Positions 6,551 to 13,857 are shown, counted from the first letter of the stretch. The stretch is DNA of 14,859 nucleotides from JAGLQA01 sp023135565 (GCA_030639305.1 DAOWCY010000177.1:1-14859); one strand, 5' to 3'. Notes: a model not told the origin generated them from the sequence alone. A program made the numbers and translations.

Positions 6551-7347
6551 ATATCCTGCTGCCTACTATTATGTCTCTAAGGAATATGATCGCCGAAATG
6601 AACCGCAAACACCTGGATTTAAAACGGATTAGCAAAACCGCTTCTTTACTCTTGTTAAGCGGTCTGTCGAGAAATTCCATTCCCCCGGCTATAATCCAAC
6701 GCTGTCTAAAGGAACAACAGCAGGACGGCGGCTGGGTGTCTATCGCCGACACAGCCTGGAATGCCTATTTTCTAAAGCTGCTAGACCCCCTTCAATATAA
6801 AGAAAATATCGAAAAAGCACTTCATTACATTATTTCCCGGCAAAACGACACCGGGCTTTGGGGTCGTTCTAAAAGGGACGTGAGCAGGATTCCCGTCACT
6901 GCCGTCTTGTTTTTCCTGTTCCCGGAAATGGCCGACAGCGAAACACTACACAGGTTGGAAAAACTGTGGTTATCGGAAAAAAATTCCCTCACCTATAAAG
7001 CCGGTTACACCCTGATGGCCTTTAAAGCCGCCGGTTTCCAGCCGCTTGATAAATTTTTAACGGCAGACGCCGCCCGCTGGCTGATGGATAACCGGCAAGA
7101 GGACGGCGGTTTTGCCCCCTGGAAAGATCACCCGGTTTCCTCCGATGTATTCTGTACTTCCATTGCCACCCTCGGCCTGCTCCAGTATAAAGAAGCTGTA
7201 CCGGAGGCGGTTTTCCGGCAGGCTTACCACTGGCTTGTCGAGAACCGTTTACCCGGAGGTATCTGGCCTTACCACGAAATTGAAGACGGCGCTTCCTGGG
7301 GATTGTATGCCCTGACCCAACTGACCGGGGCCGGTTTGGACGAATGA
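6547..7347 (+). CDS. Terpenoid-cyclase-like alpha/alpha-toroid (squalene/prenyltransferase repeat) protein
   Basis: A 266-residue all-helical protein carrying repeats of the squalene cyclase/protein prenyltransferase type: QQQDGGW (57-63), RQNDTGLWG (98-106), RQEDGGFAPW (183-192) and LPGGIWPYHE (235-244). Full squalene-hopene cyclases are more than twice as long and carry a catalytic DXDD. Here the nearest counterpart is SDVFCTS (199-205), without the Asp pair, and no prenyltransferase zinc set is evident. A true cyclase activity is therefore doubtful. A single-toroid domain used as a peptide-binding or accessory unit fits better. ATG 6547 overlaps the previous stop; ATG codons at 6571, 6586 and 6598 are alternative starts. 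Confidence 0.75.
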   Translation: MNILLPTIMSLRNMIAEMNRKHLDLKRISKTASLLLLSGLSRNSIPPAIIQRCLKEQQQDGGWVSIADTAWNAYFLKLLDPLQYKENIEKALHYIISRQNDTGLWGRSKRDVSRIPVTAVLFFLFPEMADSETLHRLEKLWLSEKNSLTYKAGYTLMAFKAAGFQPLDKFLTADAARWLMDNRQEDGGFAPWKDHPVSSDVFCTSIATLGLLQYKEAVPEAVFRQAYHWLVENRLPGGIWPYHEIEDGASWGLYALTQLTGAGLDE

Positions 7348-7368
7348 TTTTGAGATGTAGGAATCGAA

Positions 7369-8691
7369 ATGGCTGACATATTACTTATATACCCCTGTCC
7401 CGGAGAAATCAAACATTGGCGTTTCGGTTTTTCCCTGAAGCTGCTCTATTTGTCTGCCATATTGAAGCAAGCCGGTCACCGGGTGATCGATTATCTCGAT
7501 TACTCTATCGAAAAATATGACCCGGAAAAATTCCATACCCTGGCCGCCGGTGCCGAAGTGCTTATCATCGAATTCGACGCCTTTCCTTTGAAGCGTACGA
7601 TTAACATCGAACATGGGGAAACGCTGGTCAAACTTACCAGGGAGAAATTTCCCTGTAAAAAAATCATCGTTTTCGGGTATGATTTCGCACTTTTTCCCCG
7701 CTCTTTAGAAAACGCTGATTTTACCCTCACCGGGGAACCCGAAAAAAACATTTTGCCGGTTGTGGATATTGTCCTCTGCAAGAAACGATGCAGCGGGACA
7801 TTTGAACCGCAAGTGTTGGAAAACCTCGATGAACTGCCCTTCCCGGACCGGGATTTGTTGACCCCCTTTGCCGAAACAGGCGGTTCTATTATCAGCGAAC
7901 CTCACCTGCCGCGGTCTACTCTTATCGAAACGTCCAGGGGTTGTTTGGGCCGCTGCCGATTCTGTCAACGTAGGGGTTGGAGCCGCGGTTTTCGTGCTCA
8001 TTCCGTCGATTATGTGGCAAGGGAATTTGCGGCAATTGCCGGGAAAAACTATCGCAACATCTGGATTAGCGATGATAATTTTACCTACGATTTGAAGCGG
8101 GCAAAGGCGATTTTAAAGGTTTTAGACGAGAAAAAACTCACCCGGCGGAAAAAAATTGCCTTAAGCAGTTGGGCGAATATAGACGAGGAGTTTCTCGAAC
8201 TGGCGCGGTCTGCCGGTGTGTCTATTATCAGTTTCGGAGTCGAGTCCGCGGACGAAGATATTTTGAAGTTTTACGAAAAACACATCGATCTAAAAAAACT
8301 GCGGGATTTGATTAGAAAAGCCGATAGGATCGGGCTTTATACAGTGGGTAATTTTATTTTTGGCGCGCCTATGGAAAGCGAAGCCACGATAGAGAAGACA
8401 TTTGCTTATATCAGGGAGACTCCCTTCGACCAGCTAAACCTAAAAATTCTCGATTATATGGCCGGTTCGGAATTGTATAACAGCCTGCCGCCTCATCTCA
8501 GTGAGAATTCGCGGCATGTATTTGCTTGCCGGGAGAACGGTTTAAACCGTTTTCCGCTACGCTATTTGGGAGAGAAGCTTGCTCATTTTAGGAGAGAATT
8601 TGCCCTTTCTCGACAGGAGCGTCTCAAAGCAAAAATAGGATCTTTTGGCCCTCCTTATTTTGTTCGCGGCGCATCCGGGTATTTCGATTAG
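7369..8691 (+). CDS. B12-binding-domain radical SAM enzyme
   Basis: A 440-residue protein with GTAGGA shortly before its ATG. Residues 1-135 look like a cobalamin-binding Rossmann domain (DILLIYP at 3-9, YLSAILKQAGHRVIDYLD, and DFTLTGEPE at 117-125, the 'D-x-x-x-x-G-E-x-E' end of the fold). No D-x-H-x-x-G cobalt-ligand motif is seen, as in many of these enzymes. The linker ELPFPDRDLL (155-164) and the cluster motif RGCLGRCRFC (C192, C196, C199) then start the radical SAM barrel. SFGVES (288-293) and NFIFGAP (328-334) are typical of the Elp3/MiaB-like core. Known members methylate unactivated carbons or phosphinates or rearrange rings. Here a C-methylation or similar change of the peptide is the leading idea. 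It is the last gene of the + strand operon. Confidence 0.87.
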   Translation: MADILLIYPCPGEIKHWRFGFSLKLLYLSAILKQAGHRVIDYLDYSIEKYDPEKFHTLAAGAEVLIIEFDAFPLKRTINIEHGETLVKLTREKFPCKKIIVFGYDFALFPRSLENADFTLTGEPEKNILPVVDIVLCKKRCSGTFEPQVLENLDELPFPDRDLLTPFAETGGSIISEPHLPRSTLIETSRGCLGRCRFCQRRGWSRGFRAHSVDYVAREFAAIAGKNYRNIWISDDNFTYDLKRAKAILKVLDEKKLTRRKKIALSSWANIDEEFLELARSAGVSIISFGVESADEDILKFYEKHIDLKKLRDLIRKADRIGLYTVGNFIFGAPMESEATIEKTFAYIRETPFDQLNLKILDYMAGSELYNSLPPHLSENSRHVFACRENGLNRFPLRYLGEKLAHFRREFALSRQERLKAKIGSFGPPYFVRGASGYFD

Positions 8692-8692
8692 G

Positions 8693-10561
8693 TTATTTTT
8701 CAAAATCGTAAGAGATGTAATAGGTGTCTTCCTCTTTCTTGGTGACGACATTGTACCCGGAGTTGTAGAAAACTGACAACATACCATGATTACCTACCAG
8801 CACACTGGCTTCAAAACCTTTGATAGAGCGCTTTTTGGCAATTTTCGTCAGGGTGTTCAATAAATGGGAACCGATGCCCCGGGCATGCCAATCATCCCTG
8901 ACAATAAAAGAAACTTCAGCCCGGCCGGTGTTCGGATTAAATGCATAACGACCGACGCCGATAATATGATCGCCGCCTGTATCCTGCACCAATACTACGA
9001 TAGCCATATCTTTCGAGTAATCCACGTTGGTGAAATCCTGCACAAAACGGTGCGAAAACTCTTTCATGGGTTTGAAAAAACGGAAAGCAATGGAACGCTC
9101 GGAACAGGCATACATGGTGTCACGCAGCATGGATTCGTCCGTGGGCTTAATAGGCCGTAAAAATAAACCGGTGCCGTCGGTTAAGGCAATTTTGGTTTCC
9201 AATTCTTTTGGATAAACATTCTTAGTAGTAGGCAGATCTTTTTGATATTGGAAAATATGTTTGCGATTTTTGGCTTCATTCAATATCTCATTGCGAAAAT
9301 CAGGATGCGCGATTTGAGCTAAAGCCAGCACCCTTTCGCGGATACTCTTGCCGAACAAATCGGCGATGCCGTATTCGGTCACTACATAATGAACGTCGCC
9401 CCGGGTAGTCACTACACCGGCCCCGTCTTTTAAGCGAGGCACGATTCGGGAAATGGTTTTTCCCGCTTTATCGGTAGTGGTGGAAGGCAGGGCAATGATG
9501 GCTTTGCCGCCTTTGGCCCGGGCCGCGCCGCGGTTGAAATCCACCTGGCCGCCGATGCCGCTGTAAAAATCATAGCCGATGGAATCGGAACACACCTGGC
9601 CGGTCATGTCTACTTCTATGGCTACATTGATGGCAGTCATTTTGTTATGTTGGCTGATAATATAAGGGTCGTTCACATATTCCGAAGGCCTGAATTCAAA
9701 CATCTGGTTTTCATGAATATAATCGTACAACTTCCGGGTGCCGTAACAAAAACTGGCAATGATTTTACCCCGGTTAATGGTTTTTTTCCTGCCGTTAATG
9801 ATGCCGTCTTCCACTAAGGGGATGATCGCGTCATTGAACATCTCGGTGTGGATGCCGATGTCCTTTTTTTCGTGGAGATATTTTAAAACAGCCTGGGGAA
9901 TATTACCGATGCCTACTTCTACGGTGGCTCCGTTTTCTATCAGCGAGGAGATATTGCGGGCAATGTTGTCGATGGCCGCATCCGGTTCGGGCAGGCTGAA
10001 TTCGATTACCGGCCGGTCGCTTTCCACGATGGCGTCAACCATATCGACGGGAATCATGGTGTCTCCAAAAGTACGGGGCATGTTGGGATTCACTTCCGCT
10101 ATCACCAGCAAGCTGTTCTCCACCGCCGATTTGACGATGTCTACGGAGATTCCCAAACTCAAATAACCGCTCTTGTCCGGCGGGCTGGTCTGTATTAACG
10201 CCACATCTAAGGAGATTTTCCCGGTTTTAAAAAGCCTGGGGATTTCGGACAGGAAAATAGGGGTGTAATCGCCCCGGCCACTGATGATGCCTTCCCTGAC
10301 ATTGGGCGCCAGGAAAAAGCTGCAGGTGCGGAATTTTTTGCTGTGCTCCTGTTCGATATAGGGCGCGGCGCCCTGGGTTAGCAGGTGGTAGATTTCCGCA
10401 TCTATGATGTCGTTATTGGCGCTTGATAATTCCTCCACCAAAAGCTGCGGCTGGCCGCAGCCGGTGCCTATAAAAATCCGCGGCCCTCCTGTTTTGATTA
10501 AACGAATCGCTTTGGTGGCGTTCATTGTCTTTTTTATATATATATCTTGCCATGTTGCCAT
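8693..10561 (-). CDS. Acetyl-CoA hydrolase/CoA-transferase fused to a GNAT acetyltransferase
   Basis: A 622-residue protein from ATG 10561, chosen over ATG 10582 because AAAGGAGG lies nine bases upstream and this start follows the previous stop by one base. Residues 1 to about 440 form the two-lobed CoA-transferase/hydrolase fold: GTGCGQPQLLVEEL near the start, GIHTEMF (catalytic Glu about 240), the glycine-rich SGIGGQVDFNRGA (about 334-346) and YGIADLFGKSIRERVLALAQIAHPDFR-type C-terminal signature (about 397-423). Residues about 466-615 are a GNAT domain with the acetyl-CoA loop in DDWHARGIGSHLL. The first part moves CoA between acetate (or another acid) and acyl-CoA, or hydrolyses the thioester. 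The GNAT part could acetylate protein lysines, as in Pat-type fusions that control acetyl-CoA enzymes; that role is inferred. It is cotranscribed with the ADP-forming synthetase gene. Confidence 0.9.
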   Translation of the reverse strand: MATWQDIYIKKTMNATKAIRLIKTGGPRIFIGTGCGQPQLLVEELSSANNDIIDAEIYHLLTQGAAPYIEQEHSKKFRTCSFFLAPNVREGIISGRGDYTPIFLSEIPRLFKTGKISLDVALIQTSPPDKSGYLSLGISVDIVKSAVENSLLVIAEVNPNMPRTFGDTMIPVDMVDAIVESDRPVIEFSLPEPDAAIDNIARNISSLIENGATVEVGIGNIPQAVLKYLHEKKDIGIHTEMFNDAIIPLVEDGIINGRKKTINRGKIIASFCYGTRKLYDYIHENQMFEFRPSEYVNDPYIISQHNKMTAINVAIEVDMTGQVCSDSIGYDFYSGIGGQVDFNRGAARAKGGKAIIALPSTTTDKAGKTISRIVPRLKDGAGVVTTRGDVHYVVTEYGIADLFGKSIRERVLALAQIAHPDFRNEILNEAKNRKHIFQYQKDLPTTKNVYPKELETKIALTDGTGLFLRPIKPTDESMLRDTMYACSERSIAFRFFKPMKEFSHRFVQDFTNVDYSKDMAIVVLVQDTGGDHIIGVGRYAFNPNTGRAEVSFIVRDDWHARGIGSHLLNTLTKIAKKRSIKGFEASVLVGNHGMLSVFYNSGYNVVTKKEEDTYYISYDFEK

Positions 10562-10562
10562 T

Positions 10563-12665
10563 TTAATGTGCCTCCTTTGCAATAATTATCCGGGCGTCCA
10601 CCACTATGGCGCCGTCGCCTTCCCGGCCTACCATAAGGGGGTTGATGTCGATCTCCTCTATTTCCGGGAAATCCATCACTAATTGGGATACGCGCACTAA
10701 GTTATCCACGATGGCTTCGATGTCCACCCCGGGCTGGCCGCGGAAACCGGTCAAAAGTTTATACGTCCTGGTGCGCCGGATCATTTCAAAACCCTCTTCG
10801 CGGGTCAGGGGCGTGAGGTTGAAGGTGACGTCCTTTAATACCTCCACGAAAATCCCACCCTGGCCGAACATCAACATAGGGCCGAACTGGGGGTCTTTTT
10901 TCATGCCGATAATCACTTCCCTACCGGCGGCCATTTTTTCTAAAAGCACACCGCGGATTTCGGCCTCGGGTTTTTGCCTTTTGATACGCAGCATCATCAG
11001 TTCGAAAGCATCTTCTACTTCCGATGCGTTGTCAAGACCGACTTTTACGCCGCCCACATCCGATTTATGCAGGATATCGGGACTGGATATTTTCATAGCC
11101 AGGGGATAGCCCACCTGGGCGCCGAAGCGCACGGCGTCATCTATCGTGCCGGCTAAAGTGGCGGGCGGCAGGTCGAAATTATAGGCTCGCAGGATAGCTT
11201 TGGCATCGTATTCGCCGATTTCGCACATTTCCCGGCTGCGGTGGGATTTGATGATTTTGACCACCGGGTTGCGGTTGACCGGGTAACGCGGCGCTACACG
11301 GGGCGGACGGGAACAGTGGCGCTGATGCTGAACCATTTCCAGCATGGCCCGGGCGGCCCGTTCCGGGATGGGGTACTGCGGGATGTGGTGGTCCTGCAGA
11401 ATCTCGACCCCCGGAGCAACCGCCTCAGCGCCCATAAAACAAGCCAGGATCGGTTTTTTGGCGTCTTTTGAAACATCCACGATGGCCTGTGCCGTACCCT
11501 CTACATCGGTCATTTTTTGGGGCGTTAAGATGACGATCAAGCCGTCGTTGTCGTCGCTGTCTACCAGGATGCGCAGCGCGTCGCGATAGCGGTCTCCCCC
11601 GGCATCGCCCAGCACGTCCACCGGGTCGTGGATAGAAGCTGCCCCGGGCAGCACCGCCGCCAATTTTTTTTTGGTTTCTTCTTTTAGGTCGGCTACTTTG
11701 AGTCCGGCCATTTCTAAGACGTCGGCCATCATGATGCCCGGCCCCCCGGCATTGGTGACCACCACGATGCGGTCGCCAACCGGTAAAGGCTGGTAAGCCA
11801 GTGCTGAAGCTACGTCGAACAGGTGCTCGATGGAGTCCGCGCGGATAACCCCGGTTCGCTCGAAAGCGCAGTCATAGGCCATGTCGGCCCCGGCCAGGCT
11901 GCCGGTATGGGAAGAAGCCGCTTTGGCTCCGGCCTGGGTGCGGCCTGATTTAAGAATAACGATAGGTTTCGTTTTGCCCACTCTTTCGGCTGCTTTCATG
12001 AACTCCTGTCCCCGGGAGATATCTTCTAAGTAAGCCGCGATCACGCGGGTATTGGGTTCGTCTTCCAGGTATTCCAAAAAATCGACCTCGTCCAAAGTGG
12101 CCTTGTTGCCGATGGAAGCCACCATGGAGAAACCCAGGCGGTTGGAAGCTCCCCAATCCTGGATAGCGGTGATAAGCGCCCCGGACTGGGAAAAGAGGGC
12201 GATATGGCCAGGTTCTCCAGCGGGCAGGCCGAAAGCGGCGTTGAGTTTTTCCCAGGGATTTATCAGTCCTAAGCAGTTGGGACCCATATGGGTGATTTTT
12301 CCTTCTTTTATAAGGCGCACAAGTTCGTGATGGAGTTTTTTTCCTTCTGCGTCGCTTTCGCCGAACCCGGCGGTAATGGTAATAACCGAAGGCACTCTTT
12401 TTTTGATACAATCTTTCAGAACCTGGAGCACATGGTCCCTGCCGATCATAATCACGGCCAGGTCGATCACTCCCGGTACATCGGCCAGGGAAGGGTAGCA
12501 TTTGACACCCTGGATGGTTTTTTTGGTTGGATTTATCGGGTAAATATCCCCGGGAAAACCTTCAGCTAACAGGTTTGCCAGGACTGAATAGCCCACTTTA
12601 GCGGTATTTTCAGAGGCGCCTATAACCGCGATGGACCTGGGGCGCAGCATAGTATCGAAACTCAT
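10563..12665 (-). CDS. Acetyl-CoA synthetase (ADP-forming), fused alpha and beta subunits
   Basis: A 700-residue protein. A CoA-binding Rossmann domain opens it (SIAVIGASENTAKVGY, 11-26, and MGPNCLGLINP, 127-137). A succinyl-CoA-ligase-like domain follows with ALFSQSGAL (156-164) and the phosphorylated active-site His in SSHTGSLAG (H253). An ATP-grasp domain lies at about 475-700 (AMKISSPDILHKSDVGGV, then GMKKDPQFGPMLMFGQGG and a terminal DINPLM). The enzyme makes ATP and acetate (or another acid) from acyl-CoA, ADP and phosphate, and is reversible. It is typical of archaea and of fermentative or syntrophic bacteria. The length is normal for the fused form. AGAGG precedes the ATG, a promoter lies just upstream, and the CoA-transferase/GNAT gene follows after one base. 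Confidence 0.92.
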   Translation of the reverse strand: MSFDTMLRPRSIAVIGASENTAKVGYSVLANLLAEGFPGDIYPINPTKKTIQGVKCYPSLADVPGVIDLAVIMIGRDHVLQVLKDCIKKRVPSVITITAGFGESDAEGKKLHHELVRLIKEGKITHMGPNCLGLINPWEKLNAAFGLPAGEPGHIALFSQSGALITAIQDWGASNRLGFSMVASIGNKATLDEVDFLEYLEDEPNTRVIAAYLEDISRGQEFMKAAERVGKTKPIVILKSGRTQAGAKAASSHTGSLAGADMAYDCAFERTGVIRADSIEHLFDVASALAYQPLPVGDRIVVVTNAGGPGIMMADVLEMAGLKVADLKEETKKKLAAVLPGAASIHDPVDVLGDAGGDRYRDALRILVDSDDNDGLIVILTPQKMTDVEGTAQAIVDVSKDAKKPILACFMGAEAVAPGVEILQDHHIPQYPIPERAARAMLEMVQHQRHCSRPPRVAPRYPVNRNPVVKIIKSHRSREMCEIGEYDAKAILRAYNFDLPPATLAGTIDDAVRFGAQVGYPLAMKISSPDILHKSDVGGVKVGLDNASEVEDAFELMMLRIKRQKPEAEIRGVLLEKMAAGREVIIGMKKDPQFGPMLMFGQGGIFVEVLKDVTFNLTPLTREEGFEMIRRTRTYKLLTGFRGQPGVDIEAIVDNLVRVSQLVMDFPEIEEIDINPLMVGREGDGAIVVDARIIIAKEAH
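10571..10578 (-). promoter_or_regulatory. Ribosome binding site fixing the start of the CoA-transferase/GNAT gene
   Basis: On the - strand AAAGGAGG sits nine bases before ATG 10561. It lies within the last codons of the upstream synthetase gene, so the two genes are tightly coupled. Confidence 0.75.
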
Positions 12666-12720
12666 TGGTTTTTCCTCTCTTGATTTTTTGTTTGGTATTT
12701 GAATTTAATATACATGCTCG

Positions 12721-12749
12721 ATTATACAGGAAAAAAAGGTATAAATCAA
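12721..12749 (-). promoter_or_regulatory. Sigma-70-type promoter of the acetyl-CoA synthetase operon
   Basis: On the - strand TTGATT (plus 12744-12749) and TATAAT (plus 12721-12726) are separated by exactly 17 bases. The expected start point leaves a leader of about 50 bases before ATG 12665. No operator is obvious. Confidence 0.65.
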
Positions 12750-12887
12750 TTGCCATATCGTTAAAAGAAAAATTTTATTTCTCTTATTAAAACTGTGATT
12801 CCGGGAAAAAGGCTAAAAATACCCTCTTAAAATCGTCTCTTTTGCTTTTTAATTCCCAGGCTGCCCGGCGCGCACAATATCCTGGGT
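12750..12887. other. Intergenic stretch, no gene seen
   Basis: Between the synthetase promoter and the next short ORF I see no gene. CCCAGG (12854-12859) and CCTGGG (12881-12886) are inverted copies about 21 bases apart, without a T run, just before the ATG at 12888. Their role is unclear. Confidence 0.4.
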
Positions 12888-12998
12888 ATGATATATTCCC
12901 AAAAGGGTGAGCTTGAGAAAGTGTTTATTTACGGCGCTGCCGATAAAATCGAAATTATCGATCAAGAGGTTATTTTTAAAATCTCCGCGGAGATATAG
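12888..12998 (+). CDS. Possible small ORF ahead of the primase remnant (36 aa)
   Basis: ATG 12888 to TAG 12996-12998 reads MIYSQKGELEKVFIYGAADK and then a hydrophobic/acidic tail ending FKISAEI. Codon use looks protein-like, but no clear ribosome binding site precedes the ATG. It ends 21 bases before the CHC2 remnant on the same strand, so it may be a piece of the same mobile element. I recognise no family, and it may not be a real gene. Confidence 0.3.
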   Translation: MIYSQKGELEKVFIYGAADKIEIIDQEVIFKISAEI

Positions 12999-13019
12999 AT
13001 TAGACAACGGGGTGCAGCT

Positions 13020-13485
13020 ATGTACTTAGACATTAACAGGATCAAAAGAGAGATTACCATGCTCATGCTTTTAGAGCATTATGGCATCACCTTGAGACAG
13101 TCGGGTGTACATCGTCTGGCAGGAGCCTGTCCGCTGCATCACGGTGATAATACCGATGCTTTCCAGTTAGGACACGAAAAAAAATCTTTTCCGCTGTTTT
13201 ACTCACTGCGGCGGCGGTTCTATCTTCGATTTTGTCATGAAAAAGGAGAGCCTCTCTTTTTACCGGGCCGCACTCAAAATCTACAAAATCTTCAATTCAC
13301 AAAGCCCACACAACAAAACAAAACCCATCCAAAAACCACAGTTGACCAAAAAGAACACAGCTTTCAAATTGAACCTGCAATTTGACCATCCTTACCTACA
13401 AGAGAGGAATATCACCCCTCGGGTGGCCCGGTTATTTTGGCGATTTCAAGAGCATAACTGCGTAAACTGGTGCATATCACCGTAA
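13020..13485 (+). pseudogene. Broken CHC2 zinc-finger primase-like gene
   Basis: The first frame (from ATG 13020) gives HYGITLRQSGVHRLAGACPL and HHGDNTDAFQLGHEKK, the first half of a CHC2 primase zinc finger (C-x2-H). Near 13170-13195, around an eight-A run and TTTTCCGC, the match moves to another frame. There it reads RCFTHCGGGSIFDFVMKKES, the second half (C...C and GG-x-x-x-D-F-V), followed by LSFYRAALKIYKIF. Further on, HPYLQERNITPRVARLF (about 13385-13438) resembles the linker before a Toprim domain, but that domain is absent and the frame breaks up again. Intact relatives are DNA primase-like proteins of phages, plasmids and integrative elements. This copy has at least one frameshift and has lost its catalytic part. 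Confidence 0.75.
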
Positions 13486-13540
13486 ATCAAAGAAAAAATG
13501 GGTTTCTTGAACATCAAAAAAAGGTAATGTTTTATAAGAT

Positions 13541-13562
13541 GGTCACAATTTGGTCACAAATT
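13541..13562. repeat. Tandem 11-bp GTCACAA repeats beside the tRNA fragment
   Basis: GGTCACAATTT and GGTCACAAATT stand head to tail with an 11-base period, one helical turn. They share the pattern GTC[A/C]CAA-N4-GTC[A/C]CA with two copies on the other side of the tRNA fragment. The arrangement fits paired protein-binding sites such as integrase arm-type sites. Confidence 0.55.
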
Positions 13563-13608
13563 GGAATTGATTTTTTTGGGGGGGTGCAGAGAACCGCGAT
13601 AATAAATG

Positions 13609-13653
13609 TGATCCCTGAAGGAATCGAACCTTCAACCTATTGATTAAGAGTCC
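13609..13653 (-). other. 3' fragment of tRNA-Lys(CTT), putative integration (att) site
   Basis: On the - strand the sequence reads as a tRNA from the anticodon loop to the discriminator base. It has loop CTCTTAA with anticodon CTT (13648-13646), 3' anticodon-stem strand TCAAT, variable AGGTT, T arm GAAGG-TTCGATT-CCTTC (five perfect pairs, normal seven-base loop), acceptor 3' strand AGGGATC, then A. The expected 5' anticodon-stem strand is not there (only two pairs form), and no D arm or 5' acceptor strand follows. A functional tRNA is therefore absent. Such 3' tRNA halves are the usual scar of tyrosine-integrase insertion. The orientation implies that the element lay toward higher coordinates, with the whole tRNA at its far end. 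Confidence 0.65.
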
Positions 13654-13740
13654 GAAGCCCAATGTCCCTAAAAGCCTGAAAAGCCGCTATGCATAATGCT
13701 ATTGGCGTCCCATCTCAATGCGTTGCGTCCCGTTCCGACA

Positions 13741-13757
13741 GTCCCAAATGTGTCCCA
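13741..13757. repeat. GTCCCAAATGTGTCCCA direct repeat, copy 1
   Basis: A 17-base sequence found again, identical, at 13840-13856. Two GTCCCA blocks are 11 bases apart. Further GTCCC blocks occur at about 13664, 13708 and 13727. On the - strand it reads GGGACACATTTGGGAC, which in one frame gives SGTHLG, so it could also be part of a lost integrase tail. Confidence 0.6.
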
Positions 13758-13839
13758 CTACTGTCCAGTAGATATATCGGCTTTAAAGGATTTCCGGGAA
13801 TCCGGGAATTTTCCAGTCTCTTTGATTTTTCAATTCACT

Positions 13840-13856
13840 GTCCCAAATGTGTCCCA
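13840..13856. repeat. GTCCCAAATGTGTCCCA direct repeat, copy 2
   Basis: Identical to the copy at 13741-13757, 99 bases away. On the - strand its frame reads SGTHLGQ and then stop. It lies between the channel gene terminator and the tRNA fragment. The stretch 13486-13891 holds no believable intact gene. Confidence 0.6.
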
Positions 13857-13857
13857 G

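Noticed and set aside
6547..7347. A true squalene-hopene cyclase making hopanoids.
   Set aside because: It is less than half the usual length and lacks the DXDD catalytic motif. No other hopanoid genes are nearby.
11950..12501. A 183-residue ORF on the - strand inside the acetyl-CoA synthetase gene.
   Set aside because: It is an alternate-frame shadow, Arg/Gly/Pro-rich with no family resemblance. The synthetase frame is complete and well conserved.
13609..13653. A complete tRNA-Lys gene on the - strand.
   Set aside because: Only the anticodon loop to acceptor end is present. The 5' anticodon stem does not pair and there is no D arm or 5' acceptor strand.
13741..13856. CRISPR array from the repeated 17-base sequence.
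   Set aside because: Only two exact copies with one 82-base interval, no regular spacers and no cas genes.
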